Counted from the first letter of the stretch, positions 43,475 to 55,688 are shown. The stretch is 64,000 nt of DNA from Chrysaora quinquecirrha (GCA_014526335.1 JACTAT010000154.1:1-64000); one strand, 5' to 3'. Notes: generated by a model not told the origin, from the letters alone. Program-made: numbers and translations.

Positions 43475-46400
43475 AGGAGAACTTTAGCAAAGATTGCTGC
43501 AAAGAAATGGATCTCACGCACAAAAGGTACCAAGTTTGTCAGATACTGGAAAACCCACTTGAGCTAGAACTGGTTACTCATGTATGCAGACTAGACGCCC
43601 AAAAATTTCACTCAATTTAACTGCCCTCTCAATTGAATCGTCCTATCTCCTGACAGGTCGTATATTGTATTAATGCTTGGCTGCGATGGTCTCCCAAACT
43701 CACTACAGATTCGTAGATTCGCTCTTAACCCCCCAAGCAACACAGCCCGCTCATATTACGAATTATAATATTTCAGTGTGGAAAGACGGACTGAAATTTG
43801 TTACCTCGCTTGCATTATTTTGTTCAGCTGAAGATCTGGCGACCGTCAGACAAAATCTCTCTCGTCCACCTTTTGCAGTTTCTTCAACTAGGCAAAGCTA
43901 AGTTTGGAGCAGCAAAATGGAATATAAATGCGGCTCAGCTGTATTTTGAACCCCCCGGAAGCGAAGGGCATTTTAGCATTGGGCTGGCACACTGACCGCT
44001 CATTTTGAAGTCCCTTTGGTGAAAAAACATCACCAGATCTCAGCTGATAGGCAATGGTGGCTACATCACGAAGTCCGTCAGCGCTATCTTGGTGGTACCT
44101 GAGGGACTTCGTTTGCATTGCCAACCACCATTGCTTTCCACTGCCGCTTTTGCTTTCCCCTGGAACAACTATTAACACAAATTATTTGTCTTTTTAAGTA
44201 ATTATTGCAAAAGTATATAAAAACTCTTCGATTCTTATTCAGCTTGCCTTGAACTACGAGAGACTGCCGATGGCTTTTGGCAGACGAGAGATACCATGTT
44301 GCTGCGCAGATCGTTTCTTGAATGGCGAGAAGCAGTTAATGGGCAGAAAATGGCATCGTTTCACTATAATTATCACCTTGCTATAACGTAAGTACAAATC
44401 TTAACTGTTTTAGAACCTGTTTACACGATATCGGTACCACACCAATATAATTTGACATACATTCTGAATTAATACCGTCCGTCATGAAATCTTGCTGGAA
44501 TTTGGTTTTTTTGCGTCTTATTTACATGATACAAGGTAAGAACAAGCCGAGGCTGGCCTTTTCATAAGCCCTAAGAATATCGACTTAATATGAGAGTAAG
44601 ACAGTCAGACTGAATGTAAAAAGAAATAGACAAGCATGCTGCATTTTTACACAAACCAAGTACCCATTCCAGACATGCACTGAAAAATATTACTGCCTAA
44701 GTTACCAAGGAATTAAGAACAGATTAAGAACATTTCAGGCTCAAAAGAGGCAAAAACTTAAGAACAGCCAGCCTCAATCGAAATTTCCTGGTTCTTATAA
44801 AAAAAAAGATTGTATAGCTACAAAACTTTCAAAATTTCGAGAAAAGCATCTTTGGACATACGTAAAGCTTTTTCCGTTCTACACTCCTCAGAGTATAAAC
44901 GTCAGAAACAGACTGAAGCAATTCACTAAGCTGGAAGTTATACCCAACCCAGACGTGAATCGAAATTCACCAAACAGACGGAGGGAGCAACCGCTACTCG
45001 AAGCATCGACCGACCCTTAAGCACTTAAGCATGATTCTTCCATAGGCCAACATTTATTGGAAAACTCTGACTGTGCAAAACGTTACAGCGAGGATTGTTT
45101 TCAAATAATTGGCACTAATTGTCCTGTTTGATAAAACAACCCGGATATGTAAGGTGTGTTCTTCTGGACCTGCAAAACCTTCCGAATTTCAAATGATCTG
45201 AAATGATTTCGAATAAACAGGAATTCTGAAAATCTGAAAACTTTCGCGCCAAAATTCTTGCTTACGTTGTCCCCAGACCAGTTCGTAGAATGTCTCCTGG
45301 CAACTGGTAAAACAGAGTCTCGTTCGAACTTAAACCGAGAATCTCTAAAAAGTCTCGGAAACCTTATGCTTTTGAAGGCAGAAGATTGTGGAGAGCTTTC
45401 AGAAGGATGGCTTCGAAAACATACATTCCGAAAAAAGAAGGCTACAGAAAAAAGAATTGGTTTAGAAGAACACGCCCATAATATGCAAGATTTGAGCCAG
45501 CCTATTATTCTTGACCATGCTTTACTCCAATCTATACATTCAGAGCGTTTACAGATCTTTCAAGTATGCTTATTCTCGTTAATTCACAGTACAATCAAGA
45601 GTTGGTCAAATGTCACCAAGAAAATGAAAAATCTGCGAAGAATACAAGCATCAGTTGAGGAAATCATTGAATATAATTCTGTAAGTTATATTTGGCTTTG
45701 TAATTTTCTTTTCCATGAATCAGTTAGGCCATGGCCAAATGATCAATCACTGTTTGTCAAATATTTGAAATTCGCTTATCAAGCAATGTTTGAGCAAAAC
45801 AATGCAATGATTTACAAGTGTAAATAGAAAGACAATGTTTTATCGTTTAGTCAAGGCCTTAAGCCTGGCTACCGAAAGGTCGCTTATTGTAATCAATAAA
45901 TGCCAACCAATAGCAAATTTAAAAATGCATAAATTGTGTGCCCTATAAGCTTGTCCCATTGGGGTGTCATGAAAACGCAAAGCGCAAACTCACCGTGTGT
46001 TGAGCGTAACACGGTTTGGAAGTTCTCATGTAAAGGACATTGTCAATCACTCACTAGGCATTGCGTTCTTAAATACTTCTTCACCAAATGTCAAACATTG
46101 TTGGGGAAATATCTGCGGTTTTCAGAGATTAGCTTGTCACGCAAAACGTTTGACCATTTTGCCAATTAAAAAACGTTGCTCTTCAAGCATTATGTTTTTT
46201 TAAGTTTCCAGTATAGCTGTTTCGCAAATTCTGCTTGTCAATCAATGTTTTCAACAAACATTGCTTACTCTAGAATGTTTGAAAAACAATGCTTGATCGT
46301 TTGGCCATGGCCTTAAGGTTTATTTCTAATGATTTCTATGCACCATTCACCCTGACGCCAAAACCATCATCCGTCGGAAGCAAGGCCTCTGGCACTGTTC

Positions 46401-49400
46401 TGTTATGAAATCTCCGATCTCTTCTCGCATGCCGAATGGAGCCTGATAGATAGAGGATAACTTGTGAGCATAGCAATACTAATAGACACATTTCTTTTAA
46501 TTTCTTAGATTTCCACATCCTTTTGTACATGGTCTTTTCTGTTCAAAAGATGTCGTAAAAACTCTATGGTGTTAGAGAATTACCTTCAGCTGCGAAGACA
46601 AGAGCATTTGAAAATATGCTTCAATCGAATTCACATCAATGCTTTGAACGGAAGATCAGAAAAATACAAAGTTTATCGACTTCAAAGAATGGTACTTGTA
46701 CTGTTTATTACTTTTGTTGTTTGAATACGATCTTTTCTCATTAAGAACCCCTGCACTGGACTTACCCAGTTCAGTACAAGGCGTATCGTTCATTCTATCA
46801 AGGACGACTTGGGCAAGGTCATCCGTGCACACGAGAGTGGATCCATTTGGATCCGTTCCAAAACTGGTACGGATAGGCCTTGCGTACACACGAGAACACC
46901 GCTACCCGATCCAGTTTGGCTCGGCTATCCATAGTTTTTCAGGTCGGATAAAAAATCCGTTCTTTTTTTATCGGATCTGTGTTGCTCTATCTATCTTGTG
47001 AACACCTAGAACCTATCCAAATTAGTACAGATAGAGAACGAGGCAAATTTCTTAATACGTTTGAGGTTTTTTTCGTCAACAAAACTTGCAATTATATTTG
47101 TATTTAGCTAGTTCTCACTGTTTCCCAATATTGAACTTTGGCATCTACAAGATTTCTGCATCTATCATTTGGGATCAATTCAAAAAAAGAACGGAGCAAG
47201 ACGGATCCCGTTCTCGTGTGCACGGGGTCTAGGTGCCCGGGGCTCTTATTTGAAAATCAATGTCAAAGAGGAGCAATTATTTGATAATTAATTAATAAAC
47301 TATCGTTTTGACCAAAAATAAGGCTTGCAGCAACTAGCGAAAGATGTCTCTTGATTTATCCCATTAAGAGCTTGCAAATATACACGATACACTATCAAAG
47401 GAGTGTCTTGGACTATCCTGATGGGCAGCTCAATCTAAAGGGGGCGCTTATTCGAGGGAGGGCGCTTATTCAAGGAAACACGGTACTTAATGAACAAAGT
47501 ATCTAACAAGATTTATTTCTCTTGATTGAGCTCTTGGCCCTGGCCGTTGTTTCTCAAACATGTGAATTTTGCCTGTCGAGCAATGCGCGAAAGTTTGGTC
47601 ACTTCAAAAAACATAACGCGGGGCCATTCACTTCTTGAAAATCTCGTACGCCTTTGCTGGAAGTCCTATTGTTTTCTTGGAAATTTCTTGAAAGTCCTTT
47701 TGTTTTAATGGAAATCTTGTACGCTTTCTTGCAGAGTGAAATGCCCCTCGAAACCTAACTTGAAAAATGTGTTGCATAGAATTTTTGAAAAATTCAAGAA
47801 CATTTTTTGCTTGACGCGAGCTGATAATGGCGAGTATTTTTTGTGACGTGGCCAGAAAGAAAAAAATTTGTCTTAACAAGCAATTTTCTAATGTTTGACA
47901 AACATTGTTTGACCTTTGGACCAGAGCCTCGTAAATATCTCTCAGCCCTTATGATCGATTATACTGCTCTTTTCAGGCATTTCAACATTGGATGAACCTT
48001 ACAAAACGTTGTAAGACTCTGGCATGTGTGAAAGAAGTAAGTTATTTGAAAAAAGCTCTAAGTATTCCCTATTGAGTTTTCGCAGTTAATGGCAATATTG
48101 AAGCCAATTGAAGCTAAATGGAACCTGCCTTATGTGGTCCCTGTGGTGCAGTGGTTAGCAAAAGGTCCACATAAACAATTACATTTTATTCTGGGCTGAG
48201 AGCCACGAGCAAGTTATTATTATTATTATTATTGCAAGGTTTAAAGATATATTATCTTAAGGTTAATACACTAAGATGTCTATCCCTTAATCATATCAAC
48301 TAAAGAGTTATTATCAGCTTTTCATACCAACAAGTTGAGGGTCATCAGGAATTTGAGACATGAAATTCATCTAAGCCTTTCTTGAACTCATCCAGCGATG
48401 CCCTACTCAAGTCCCTAAGATGTTTAGGTAGTAGGTTGAACAGCTTTGGACCCTGGATGAAGAAACTTCCTTCCATTAGTGAACATATCTTATGTTGTCC
48501 AACAATTCTTCTAATCTGACACTTTCTTCCATGTCGAATATGGTTGTATGAATTTACTTCCTCATTAACGTTAGGAACGAGCCCTTCAAGAAATAAATAT
48601 CCTTTTAAGAAATGAATGTCCTTTTCCACACATTAATATTCCTGTAGCATTCACGTCGTTGCTGAGGAGAGTATATTTTACAGGTCTTAAGACCTTCCCA
48701 GTAGTTCATCTTTTGATGAAATTTGATCTTTCGTATAAACGACCCATTGTAATGCATCAAGCTTTTGTATTAAACTCTTCTTTGGAGACCATAATACACT
48801 GCGGTACTCAATTAGAGGCACTAGATACATTTTCCAAAAGAGAAGCCTGTGCTCCTTTTACGGGTCTTGATCTTGAAGGAACGAAGAACACATAATATCA
48901 TTTTTGCACTTTTCAATTGAGTTGGTTATGCTATGAAAGATGCAGTCATCACTCATTGTTACAACAACATCTCGAAGGTTGTTCCCGGGGGTACTTCAAT
49001 GTGTTCATGATTAGACGTGAATCTGGACTTTGACAAAGGACCCATTTGTATGATAGGATTTTCAAGGATTTCTGACCCATTTGCATGAAAATCGGGAAAT
49101 TTCAAGCCCTTGTGTATGAATTTGGCTGATTTTAAAACCCATTTACAGTGCTAGAATTCACCAAAGTCTCGCAAAATCGAATCTGACGGCAATTCTTGGC
49201 AATCAATGTGACCGAGCTCTGTTGTTGCTGCTAATTCATCGTTTCGAAAGCAAAAAACCAAAGTAGAAAGGTTGTCAGCCACTTTGCGGTAAATCATAAT
49301 GGGACTATTGGTAAAAAATCCTAAAATACAAACCCATCAACCAGAATCAAGCAGAATATCAGACCTATGTGTAGAGAATTTCAGTCGAAAAAACCCATCC

Positions 49401-52400
49401 ATATGAGCGGCACGTATGTCTACATATTGAAGTAACCCCCCCGGGAGGTTGTTCTTTCGCGTGATAGCTTGACCATTTCGAGTGACGTAGGATGTACACA
49501 GTTTCAGAGTTTGGTCATACCCATAACGCAAAGCTTTGAATTTGGTGTCATTTACCTCCATGTTTGATTCAGAGGTCCCCTCATAAACAGTGTTGGTTTC
49601 AATTTGATGGTTTATCATCTGGTACACTTCTTACATTTCTGGAATAACGGGTATCATCAGCAAATGACCTGGCTATACTTTTATCTAGTCCCCTATCAAT
49701 GTCTACAATGTGAATTAAGAATATTAAACTTAGTGCATTACTTATCGAAACTATTTGTACAGCTAAAAAATAATGCATTAAATATGAGTTAACGCAAAGT
49801 AATAGTGAGAATACATGCCAGCCTGTATGTTATTTGTTTTCTTTACATTTATAGAGACTGATGAGGATAACTTTGCTAAAATGGTCAGACATTGGCGGAA
49901 GAAAGCAAGAGGTTAGTACAAATATCTCTCACAGTACAAAAACAAATTTCAGGTGTTTGTCAAAATAATGTGTCATGTTTATGCCAGGGCCTAGGTTTCT
50001 GCGACTCATTGTGTAAAAAGGGCTTTTGCCTATCGTAGATCAAAATGCCAAAGAGAAGCTCGCTGTATCGGTAGCAAGGAAGAAAGAAATAAAACAAATT
50101 AAGAAGACATTCCTGACTTGGTTGCTGAAAACAAGGGGACGGTTACTTGCAAGAACATGTTTCGAGGGACACTTAGTCAAAAGGTGATAGCCTAAATACT
50201 TCATTTCGTCAGTCTAAATCTCTTAAATCAATGGCTTATTACCCTATGGTCAGAACCGTAACTCTGTTATACAAACTGATTGGCTGAAAATGTTCGAATG
50301 CTTGACCAGTTCTTTGAACCTTACCCTATCAAGCTAGAGGCCTTAAACTCATTGGGAACACGGGTGTCAAAGATAAAGCGCAAAATCTTACCATGACAGT
50401 GTTATCGTGGAAATTATTTCTTTGCCTGAAGCCCTTTACAAATTAACTCATCACACCTTCATGAAATTATTTCCAATTTTAGTACTTTCGATCGTTGGCG
50501 GAAGTCTACAAAAGAGAAAGTAAATCGCAGAAATGTTCTTCAAGATTACCAAAGACAGAGAGATGCTACCAAGGTAATTTTGCTGCATAAATCTTTTTGC
50601 TAGTTCTTCGTCAGATTCTCTTGTATACCATCTATTGTAGCGACTTATGGTATGGTACACAGGTAAATATGGTATGATATTGTATGTATGGCATGGTATG
50701 ATTGCTAATGGGTCGTGTGGAACCTTTATTACATCTCTCTCCCGAGGGACAATTCACTTCTTTGGCATCTGGTACACCCTTGCCGAGAATTCAATTATCC
50801 GAGAAATCAACCGGAACATGTTACGCCTTTATGGAAAGAAATCCTTACTCTATACAAGGGTCACCCACGATTAATGGATAAATATTTCTGTCCATTTGAG
50901 CAATATTTTGGAGATGGTGTGGTCCATATCCAGCTAGCTCATGGTGTCGATAGCTCAGTTAGGTCAAGGTTCGAGCCCTAGCCACAGTAGCCCTACAGCT
51001 AGAGTCGAACTCTCGTTGGTTCGTCTTTTCAGACCCTGTCCCATTACAATTTCATCTTCTACTATTACTATAGCTATTAATATAACTATTGCCATTACTT
51101 TAACTATGTCCTAAACTTTACGTTTCAAACATCATAGATTTATGAAATTAGAACTCCATACAGTGGATTTGACAAGTATTTCGAAGCAAATTTTGTTTAC
51201 AAAGCCATATTTTGTGACGTGATTAAACTGTCAAACTACTTGACAAGCAAACTTCAGTTGGCCAGGGCCTATACACCTATATCGTCCCTGAAGTCATATG
51301 AAGGTCCCGAAATCTTATGCCCCTAAAAGTACATTCCTGTACTCTGTTATTGTGTTTAAGTCTGGTTCTCATACGTCGCAAACCTGGTCGCAGATAGTCG
51401 GTGACCCTCTGCGACCATCGCCGACGAAATATTCACATCTGCGATGATCGGTGATTCTCTGTCCCCTATGCTCTCATGTGTGCCTAAAAAAACAAAAAGC
51501 TTCGTTTTGATATGACCCGGATATGGTCGCCGGTGTTTTCATAATCCCATATTGATTTTCCTGTCAGCGATATCGCCGATGATCGCAAGAAACAAATTTT
51601 TGTCCATGGTCGACGTTCGTCGCCGATCATTGAAAATCATGTTCTCGTAAATCGCAAGCATCGTAAGGCCATGATCGCCGATGGTCTGCGATATATGAGA
51701 CCCAGGCTTTCATGATATCGACTGAAAAACCTCGAAGGACTTTCAACATGGTTTATTTTTCTTTTTCTCAACTTTAGCTAAGCGAAAGATTTCAGTACTG
51801 GAAAAGAGCAGCTGCTGAATCTAAGAAAACGAAGAAACTCGAAGAGGTTTGAAGTCCAGCTTTTGTGATATCAGTCATTCTTCCTCCTGTTTCTCTTGTT
51901 CTTCAATTTGCACGAACTCTTCATCCAACAAGCAGACCCTGGGGTACTTCATTGTTCAAAAGACCAGACGTGCCTCATTAAAACTGATTTGCATTAAAAC
52001 TGATGTCGATATTTGTCACTGAATGTACCGGACTTGCTTCGTGTGAAATTTCCCTGTACACTCTATTTCTTGGTTAGCACTATGGATTGCCTTGGCCTAT
52101 AAGAACTATAGAACCCGTTGCACTCGTTTCAGCAGTGTCCTGACAAAGTTTGCCAAACGAATTCCGACCCCTTCTCCCCCTGCTAATAAGATCCTGACTG
52201 CCTATTCCACCCCCACCCAGCAATTAGGCATCTAAAAGAACGTTTTTTTCCTTTCAGATCCATGTACAGATAGCTGTTGCACATTATCGTGATAAGCTTA
52301 TGTAAGTATCAATAAGGGCTAATTACATGAGAATTTTAAGCCCAGGCTTGAATTTCAGTGTGGTTGAAAACGGGCTGAAATCAGTCCTCCTCTCAAGTCA

Positions 52401-55107
52401 CCTCTACAAAAGTGATTTTGCGATTACATGAGATAATTTAAGCCCAGGTTGAAAAAACTCAGCCCGGGCTGAAATTCCAGCCCTACTTCAGCTAGGCAAG
52501 CTAGGATTTCCAGCCAACTTGAATGGGTTGAGGTTTCTCATGCAATCGACAATTTTTTCCAACTTGGGCTGAAAACATTCCTGATGCAAGCCCATTTTGA
52601 CTCTTGACAGCAGTTTCATGCCAAAATGCCTCCATTTTTCTTGATGTGGGAGATCAGCGTGTACACATTTTTTTATAAGAATACCTTAATCTTTACCGCG
52701 GCTCCCGATGCGGCCTAAAACTCTGACTAAAGTAGGAGACGTGTCGAGGACGACATTAGGTGTGTCTCCCAGGCTGGCTGACTAAACATGCGAGTGACAA
52801 GCGAACATGTCCCCCCAGTCGTGGAGACACGAAATGTTTCTGTTGTATTCCAGAAACATTTGCGTGTCTCTTGCTACAAATTTTGTTGCGCTCTGCAAAG
52901 CTTCCGTGGTGGCTAAACTGGGACACGAACAACTTTGCTTGACAAGCAAATCTCAAATGTTTGATTCACAATGTTTCATTGTTTTTCTTCAGAGCTACAG
53001 GCTTATAAACAACTATTCTTTTGATCTTAACATCATGGTTTGTTTTGTTTTTCAGAGAGAAATGCTTCTACAACTGGAGGAACGAGAACTTTGTTGAAAA
53101 GCTGAGAAGAAAACAAACCATAAGTATTCTTCAGAATTGTTTCACTTCTTGGAAGCAAGTTTCTCTTTGCGCAAACAAAGCTGAAAAAATAGTGAGTTTC
53201 CTGTTTTGAGTAAGCTTTATACCTTTTCGTGTTGGAGAACGGAACCCAACCTTAGGGCCACTTTTCCATGATTGATACCATATTAATGCTGACTCCTTAC
53301 AGAGTTGACAGAAGGCACAGGCAACGCAAAGCTGGTCTATTGATTTCTGTCGTTCAAGGTATATTTCAGTGTGACTCTGATAACATAGATGGTAGCACAG
53401 TTAGGAGTGCTGCTCTTACTCAAGGCAGGAGACGTTTTGACAGTCTCCTAGAAACTAGCAGTACATATTCTTAACTTTAAACTTTAGCCCTTTTGGATTG
53501 TACCATATTTTCTACACTACAAAAGGCTTCCATAATACACCATCTCGAAATTACATTTGTCATGGATGGCGAACACTAGGATAAACTTTCCCACAAGTGT
53601 CATAAAACAATAGATGCAATCTGAGCCATGGCTGCATGACCAAAAAAGCCAACGACGTTTCCACTGACATATAGCTCATTGAAATCACCGAATTACTCTC
53701 CAAGTCATATGGCCCAAGGCCCTTCACGTGTTTGACTTTTTTGTGTGTGCTTCGTCCATGTTGATCCTTCTTCAACACCATAAAAACTTTGCTTTTCTGG
53801 TTTTAATTGTTAACATTTGCGTTCTAGTATGACCAGAATTTGTTGGAGAGAGCATGGAGACAGTGGAGAGTGTTGAAAATAAAACGCCAAGTCATGAAAG
53901 CGATGGAAGAGCATGAATCGAAAAAAATGCTTTCAGAAGTAAGTTTTGTTTCGTTCTCTGAAATGGTCTTCATCTAGTCAATTTTTATTATCTGAGAGCT
54001 GTTTCAGTTTAATTTTCATTGTTATATTGATTTGATGCCGAAACACAAAAAAGTCAAACGGGAGGAGAGCCTTGGGCTGTATGACTTGGAGCGATACTCA
54101 GCGATTTCATTGAGCTCTATGGCTCGAATCCCATCTATTGTGGTATGCCACTTGTGGAAAACTCTATCCTGGTGTTCGCCATTCATGACAAATATAGAGA
54201 TGTATGTAGCTATAGTGCTGAAAAAAGCTCAACATAGTCGAAACACTATAGTCAAACGGGAGGAGAGCCTTGGGCTGTATGACTTGGAGCGATACTCGGC
54301 GATTTCATGGAGCTCTAAAGCTCAGTGGAAATGTCAGTGGCTCTCTGGTCATGCAGTCCACGTTCGAATCCCACCCACTGTGGTGTGCCACTTATGGAAA
54401 AATCTATCCTGGTGTTTGCCATTCATGACAAACATAAGTGTTTGTTTGGTGCTGAAAAAAGCTCAACATAGCCGAAAAACTATAGTCAAACGGGAGGAGA
54501 GCCTTGAGATGTGTGACTTTCTCGGCGAATTCATTTAGCTCTATAGCTCAATGGAAAAGTAATTGGCTCTCTGATCTTGCAGTCCAGGTTCGTTTCCCAT
54601 CTATTGTGGTATGCCACTTGTGGAATATCTATCCTAGCATTCGCCATTCATGACAAATATATAGATGTATGTAGCTATAGTGCTGAAAAAAGCTCAACAT
54701 AGCCGAAAAACCATAGTCAAACGGGAGGAGAGCCTTGGATTTCATTGAGCTCTATAGTTCAGTGGAAACGTCGTTGGCTCTCTGGTCATGACACAACTCA
54801 AAAGGATGAAAGGGAAATATAAATTGAAGTACACTCTACATCAACATCTTGGCACGATCACTGCAATATGGTTTTGTGGGGCCTGAGATCTCTCAAAATC
54901 AATCCTAATTTAACCCCCCCACCCAGAAATCACCTCTGACTTCTAAGCAGACTTAGCATACAGATTTGAGTTTTCTCGTTACGTTTATAGGTGTTTTCTT
55001 CTTGGTACAACTACACATACATTCGCCGTCAAGCTTTGCAAGAATTTCAATTAAGAAAGAAGCGAAGGTTGTTCAGAAAATGGATGCAAGAATACAACAA
55101 AGCTTAA
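43475..55107 (+). CDS. SFI1: SFI1-like centrin-binding repeat protein, 5' end missing
   Basis: Exons placed: 43475-43526, 44243-44387, 45277-45680, 46509-46691, 47977-48036, 49855-49911, 50039-50183, 50483-50573, 51778-51846, 52258-52301, 53056-53191, 53828-53938 and 54991-55107 (TAA). They encode at least 535 residues built of repeating helices with a spaced Trp: Phe-Leu-Glu-Trp-Arg-Glu, Val-Arg-His-Trp-Arg-Lys-Lys, Phe-Asp-Arg-Trp-Arg-Lys, Phe-Gln-Tyr-Trp-Lys-Arg, Phe-Tyr-Asn-Trp-Arg-Asn, Trp-Arg-Gln-Trp-Arg and Phe-Arg-Lys-Trp-Met. This is the SFI1 repeat, which binds centrin at centrosomes and basal bodies. Phases agree from 49855 to the stop and at 43475-44387 and 45277-48036. They do not agree across 44387/45277 and 48036/49855, so exons are missing there. 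The stop lies 4 bp before TTATAAAAAAATACGTGTA, which resembles a short-element end, so the 3' end may be altered. Confidence 0.8.
44530..44818. mobile_element. TATAAGAACA-type short element, left end lost
   Basis: Homologous to 59276-60026: GGCTGGCCTTTTCATAAGCC, AAGACAGTCAG, TTAAGAACATTTCAGGCTC and the right end GGTTCTTATAAAAAAAAG (to about 44818). Intronic in the SFI1-like gene. Confidence 0.75.
44830..45190 (-). mobile_element. Penelope-like terminal-repeat fragment
   Basis: Resembles 6785-7195 in the same orientation, including ACACTCCTCAGAGTATAAAC and the later GCGAGGATTGTTTTCAAA. A hammerhead-like core lies at 44857-44896 (-). Confidence 0.6.
45725..46317. mobile_element. Inverted-repeat element with GGCCATGGCC ends, copy 1
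   Basis: The left end TAGGCCATGGCCAAATGATC and right end GATCGTTTGGCCATGGCCTTA are inverted. CAAACATTG/CAATGTTTG words recur in both arms. Intronic. A more diverged relative is at 47531-47930. Confidence 0.75.
46815..47232. mobile_element. MITE with CCGTGCACACGAGA ends
   Basis: The left end CCGTGCACACGAGAGTGGAT and the right end, its reverse complement (ATCCCGTTCTCGTGTGCACG, to about 47232), enclose about 420 bp with several GGATCC-like words. Non-coding and intronic. Confidence 0.8.
47531..47930. mobile_element. Inverted-repeat element, GGCC...CAAACATTG family, copy 2
   Basis: The left arm (CTTGGCCCTGGCCGTTGTTT, CTCAAACATG) and right arm (ATGTTTGACAAACATTGTTT, TTTGGACCAGAG) are imperfect reverse complements related to 45725-46317. 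Confidence 0.55.
48320..48895 (-). pseudogene. LINE reverse-transcriptase C-terminal fragment (CR1-like)
   Basis: Minus-strand pieces read Leu-Val-Pro-Leu-Ile-Glu-Tyr-Arg-Ser-Val-Leu-Trp-Ser-Pro (about 48850-48780), then after stops Tyr-Asn-His-Ile-Arg-His-Gly-Arg-Lys, Ser-Phe-Phe-Ile-Gln-Gly-Pro-Lys-Leu-Phe-Asn-Leu-Leu-Pro and Phe-Lys-Lys-Gly-Leu-Asp-Glu. This is the conserved order after the RT domain in CR1/L2-type LINEs. It is frameshifted and intronic. Confidence 0.75.
48973..49453. mobile_element. G-tract MITE
   Basis: The left end AGGTTGTTCCCGGGGGTACT and right end AGTAACCCCCCCGGGAGGTT are inverted over about 30 bp. Interior ACCCATTTG/CCCATTTGCATG words repeat. A fragment of the same family lies at 31205-31310. 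Confidence 0.75.
51358..51710. mobile_element. MITE with internal GATCGCCGAT repeats
   Basis: The ends AAGTCTGGTTCTCATACGTC and GAGACCCAGGCTTT (to 51710) are inverted. The interior is unusually CpG-rich, with GATCGCCGATGG, CGATGATCGC and GTCGCCGATC words. Intronic. Confidence 0.8.
52320..52620. repeat. Repeat-rich intronic stretch (AAGCCCAGG / ATTACATGAGA)
   Basis: ATTACATGAGAATTTTAAGC at about 52322 recurs as ATTACATGAGATAATTTAAG at about 52424, with GAAAACGGGCTGAAAT-like text, and an inverted TTTCTCATGCAATCG at about 52537. Probably a degenerate inverted-repeat element. Confidence 0.5.
52658..52720. mobile_element. Left-end fragment of TATAAGAATA-type element
   Basis: GTACACATTTTTTTATAAGA followed by ATACCTTAATCTTTACCGCG matches the left end of the 58821 copy. 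It is truncated by the adjoining MITE. Confidence 0.65.
52721..52935. mobile_element. GGAGAC-type MITE, second copy
   Basis: Homologous to 30699-30951 (GTGTCTCCCAGGCTGG, CGAGTGACAAGCGAA, ACGAAATGTTTCTGTTGT, CAGAAACATTT, GTGGTGGCTAAACTGGGA). Confidence 0.75.
53560..53790 (-). mobile_element. SINE-like unit, inverted copy
   Basis: Reverse complement of the units at 54030-54800: AAGTCAAACACGTGAAGG, GGCCATATGACTTGGAGAG, TCAGTGGAAACGTCGTTGGC. Lies upstream of SFI1-like exon 53828-53938. Confidence 0.65.
54030..54800 (+). repeat. Tandem SINE-like units with tRNA-like core
   Basis: GTCAAACGGGAGGAGAGCCT starts near 54053, 54251, 54485 and 54716, giving periods of 198-234 bp. Each fuller unit has an A-box-like TAGCTCAATGG or AGCTCAGTGG and a B-box-like GTTCGAATCCCA, separated by about 45 bp, and then a GTGGTATGCCACTTGTGG tail. 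This is the layout of a tRNA-derived pol III element. The units lie in the last SFI1-like intron. Confidence 0.7.
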
Positions 55108-55688
55108 GTTCTTATAAAAAAATACGTGTATATGGACGCGCTAGCCTCACAGCCTCAAGGAACTATAAGCATTACTTACTACACCCGTTAACTTCTTAGT
55201 ACATGACAAATACGGTACTTTTACAACCGTCACTCACATTAATTATAAATATAATATATTCCAATTAACTCTCGGTTTTTAACAAACATTTTTATAAACG
55301 TTGAAATAATCAACAAGAAATTAATAAATAAATATTCAATTCAATTATATTGATTAGAATATTGTTTTCTGTTTTTATAAGTTGTATTAGATGATTGACA
55401 TTTTAATTCAAATGATTAGAGTATGGTAATAAGCACGTGACTAGTTTGATACATTTCTTTTTGTTGTCACAAATCAACTGTCAAGAAAGTCAAAGTTTTA
55501 TTGTCCCAAGGGAAAGAATTCAGACAAAAGAGTAACTTTTTGCCTGGTTCAGTGGAGTCGAACCACATGAAGGTCTTTTTGAGAAAGGACTTCAGCGAAT
55601 TCTGGTACCGGAAAATTAGTCGTTTGAAATAGAGAAACTCAAAGTTAAACAGTAATGAGATTGTCTTCAGCGCCGAGAATCTGTAAAA
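55108..55688. other. AT-rich stretch after SFI1-like gene
   Basis: No gene is supported. It starts with TTATAAAAAAATACGTGTA, resembling a short-element end. The minus frame 55467-55757 has no known domain. Confidence 0.4.

Noticed and set aside
45258..45827. Full 189-residue frame as an independent gene
   Set aside because: It starts at a non-ATG codon and runs past a strong donor (GTAAGT at 45681) into an intronic element; the part 45277-45680 was used as an SFI1-like exon instead.
53268..53474. 68-residue frame reading Val-Asp-Arg-Arg-His-Arg-Gln-Arg in an SFI1-like intron
   Set aside because: A fair acceptor (CCTTACAG) precedes it and it could be an alternative last exon, but it is out of phase with the exon ending at 53191, so it was not added.
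54030..54800. Regularly spaced repeats as a CRISPR-like array
   Set aside because: Units are about 200 bp, homologous throughout, in an intron of a eukaryotic gene, with tRNA-like promoters; not repeat-spacer architecture.
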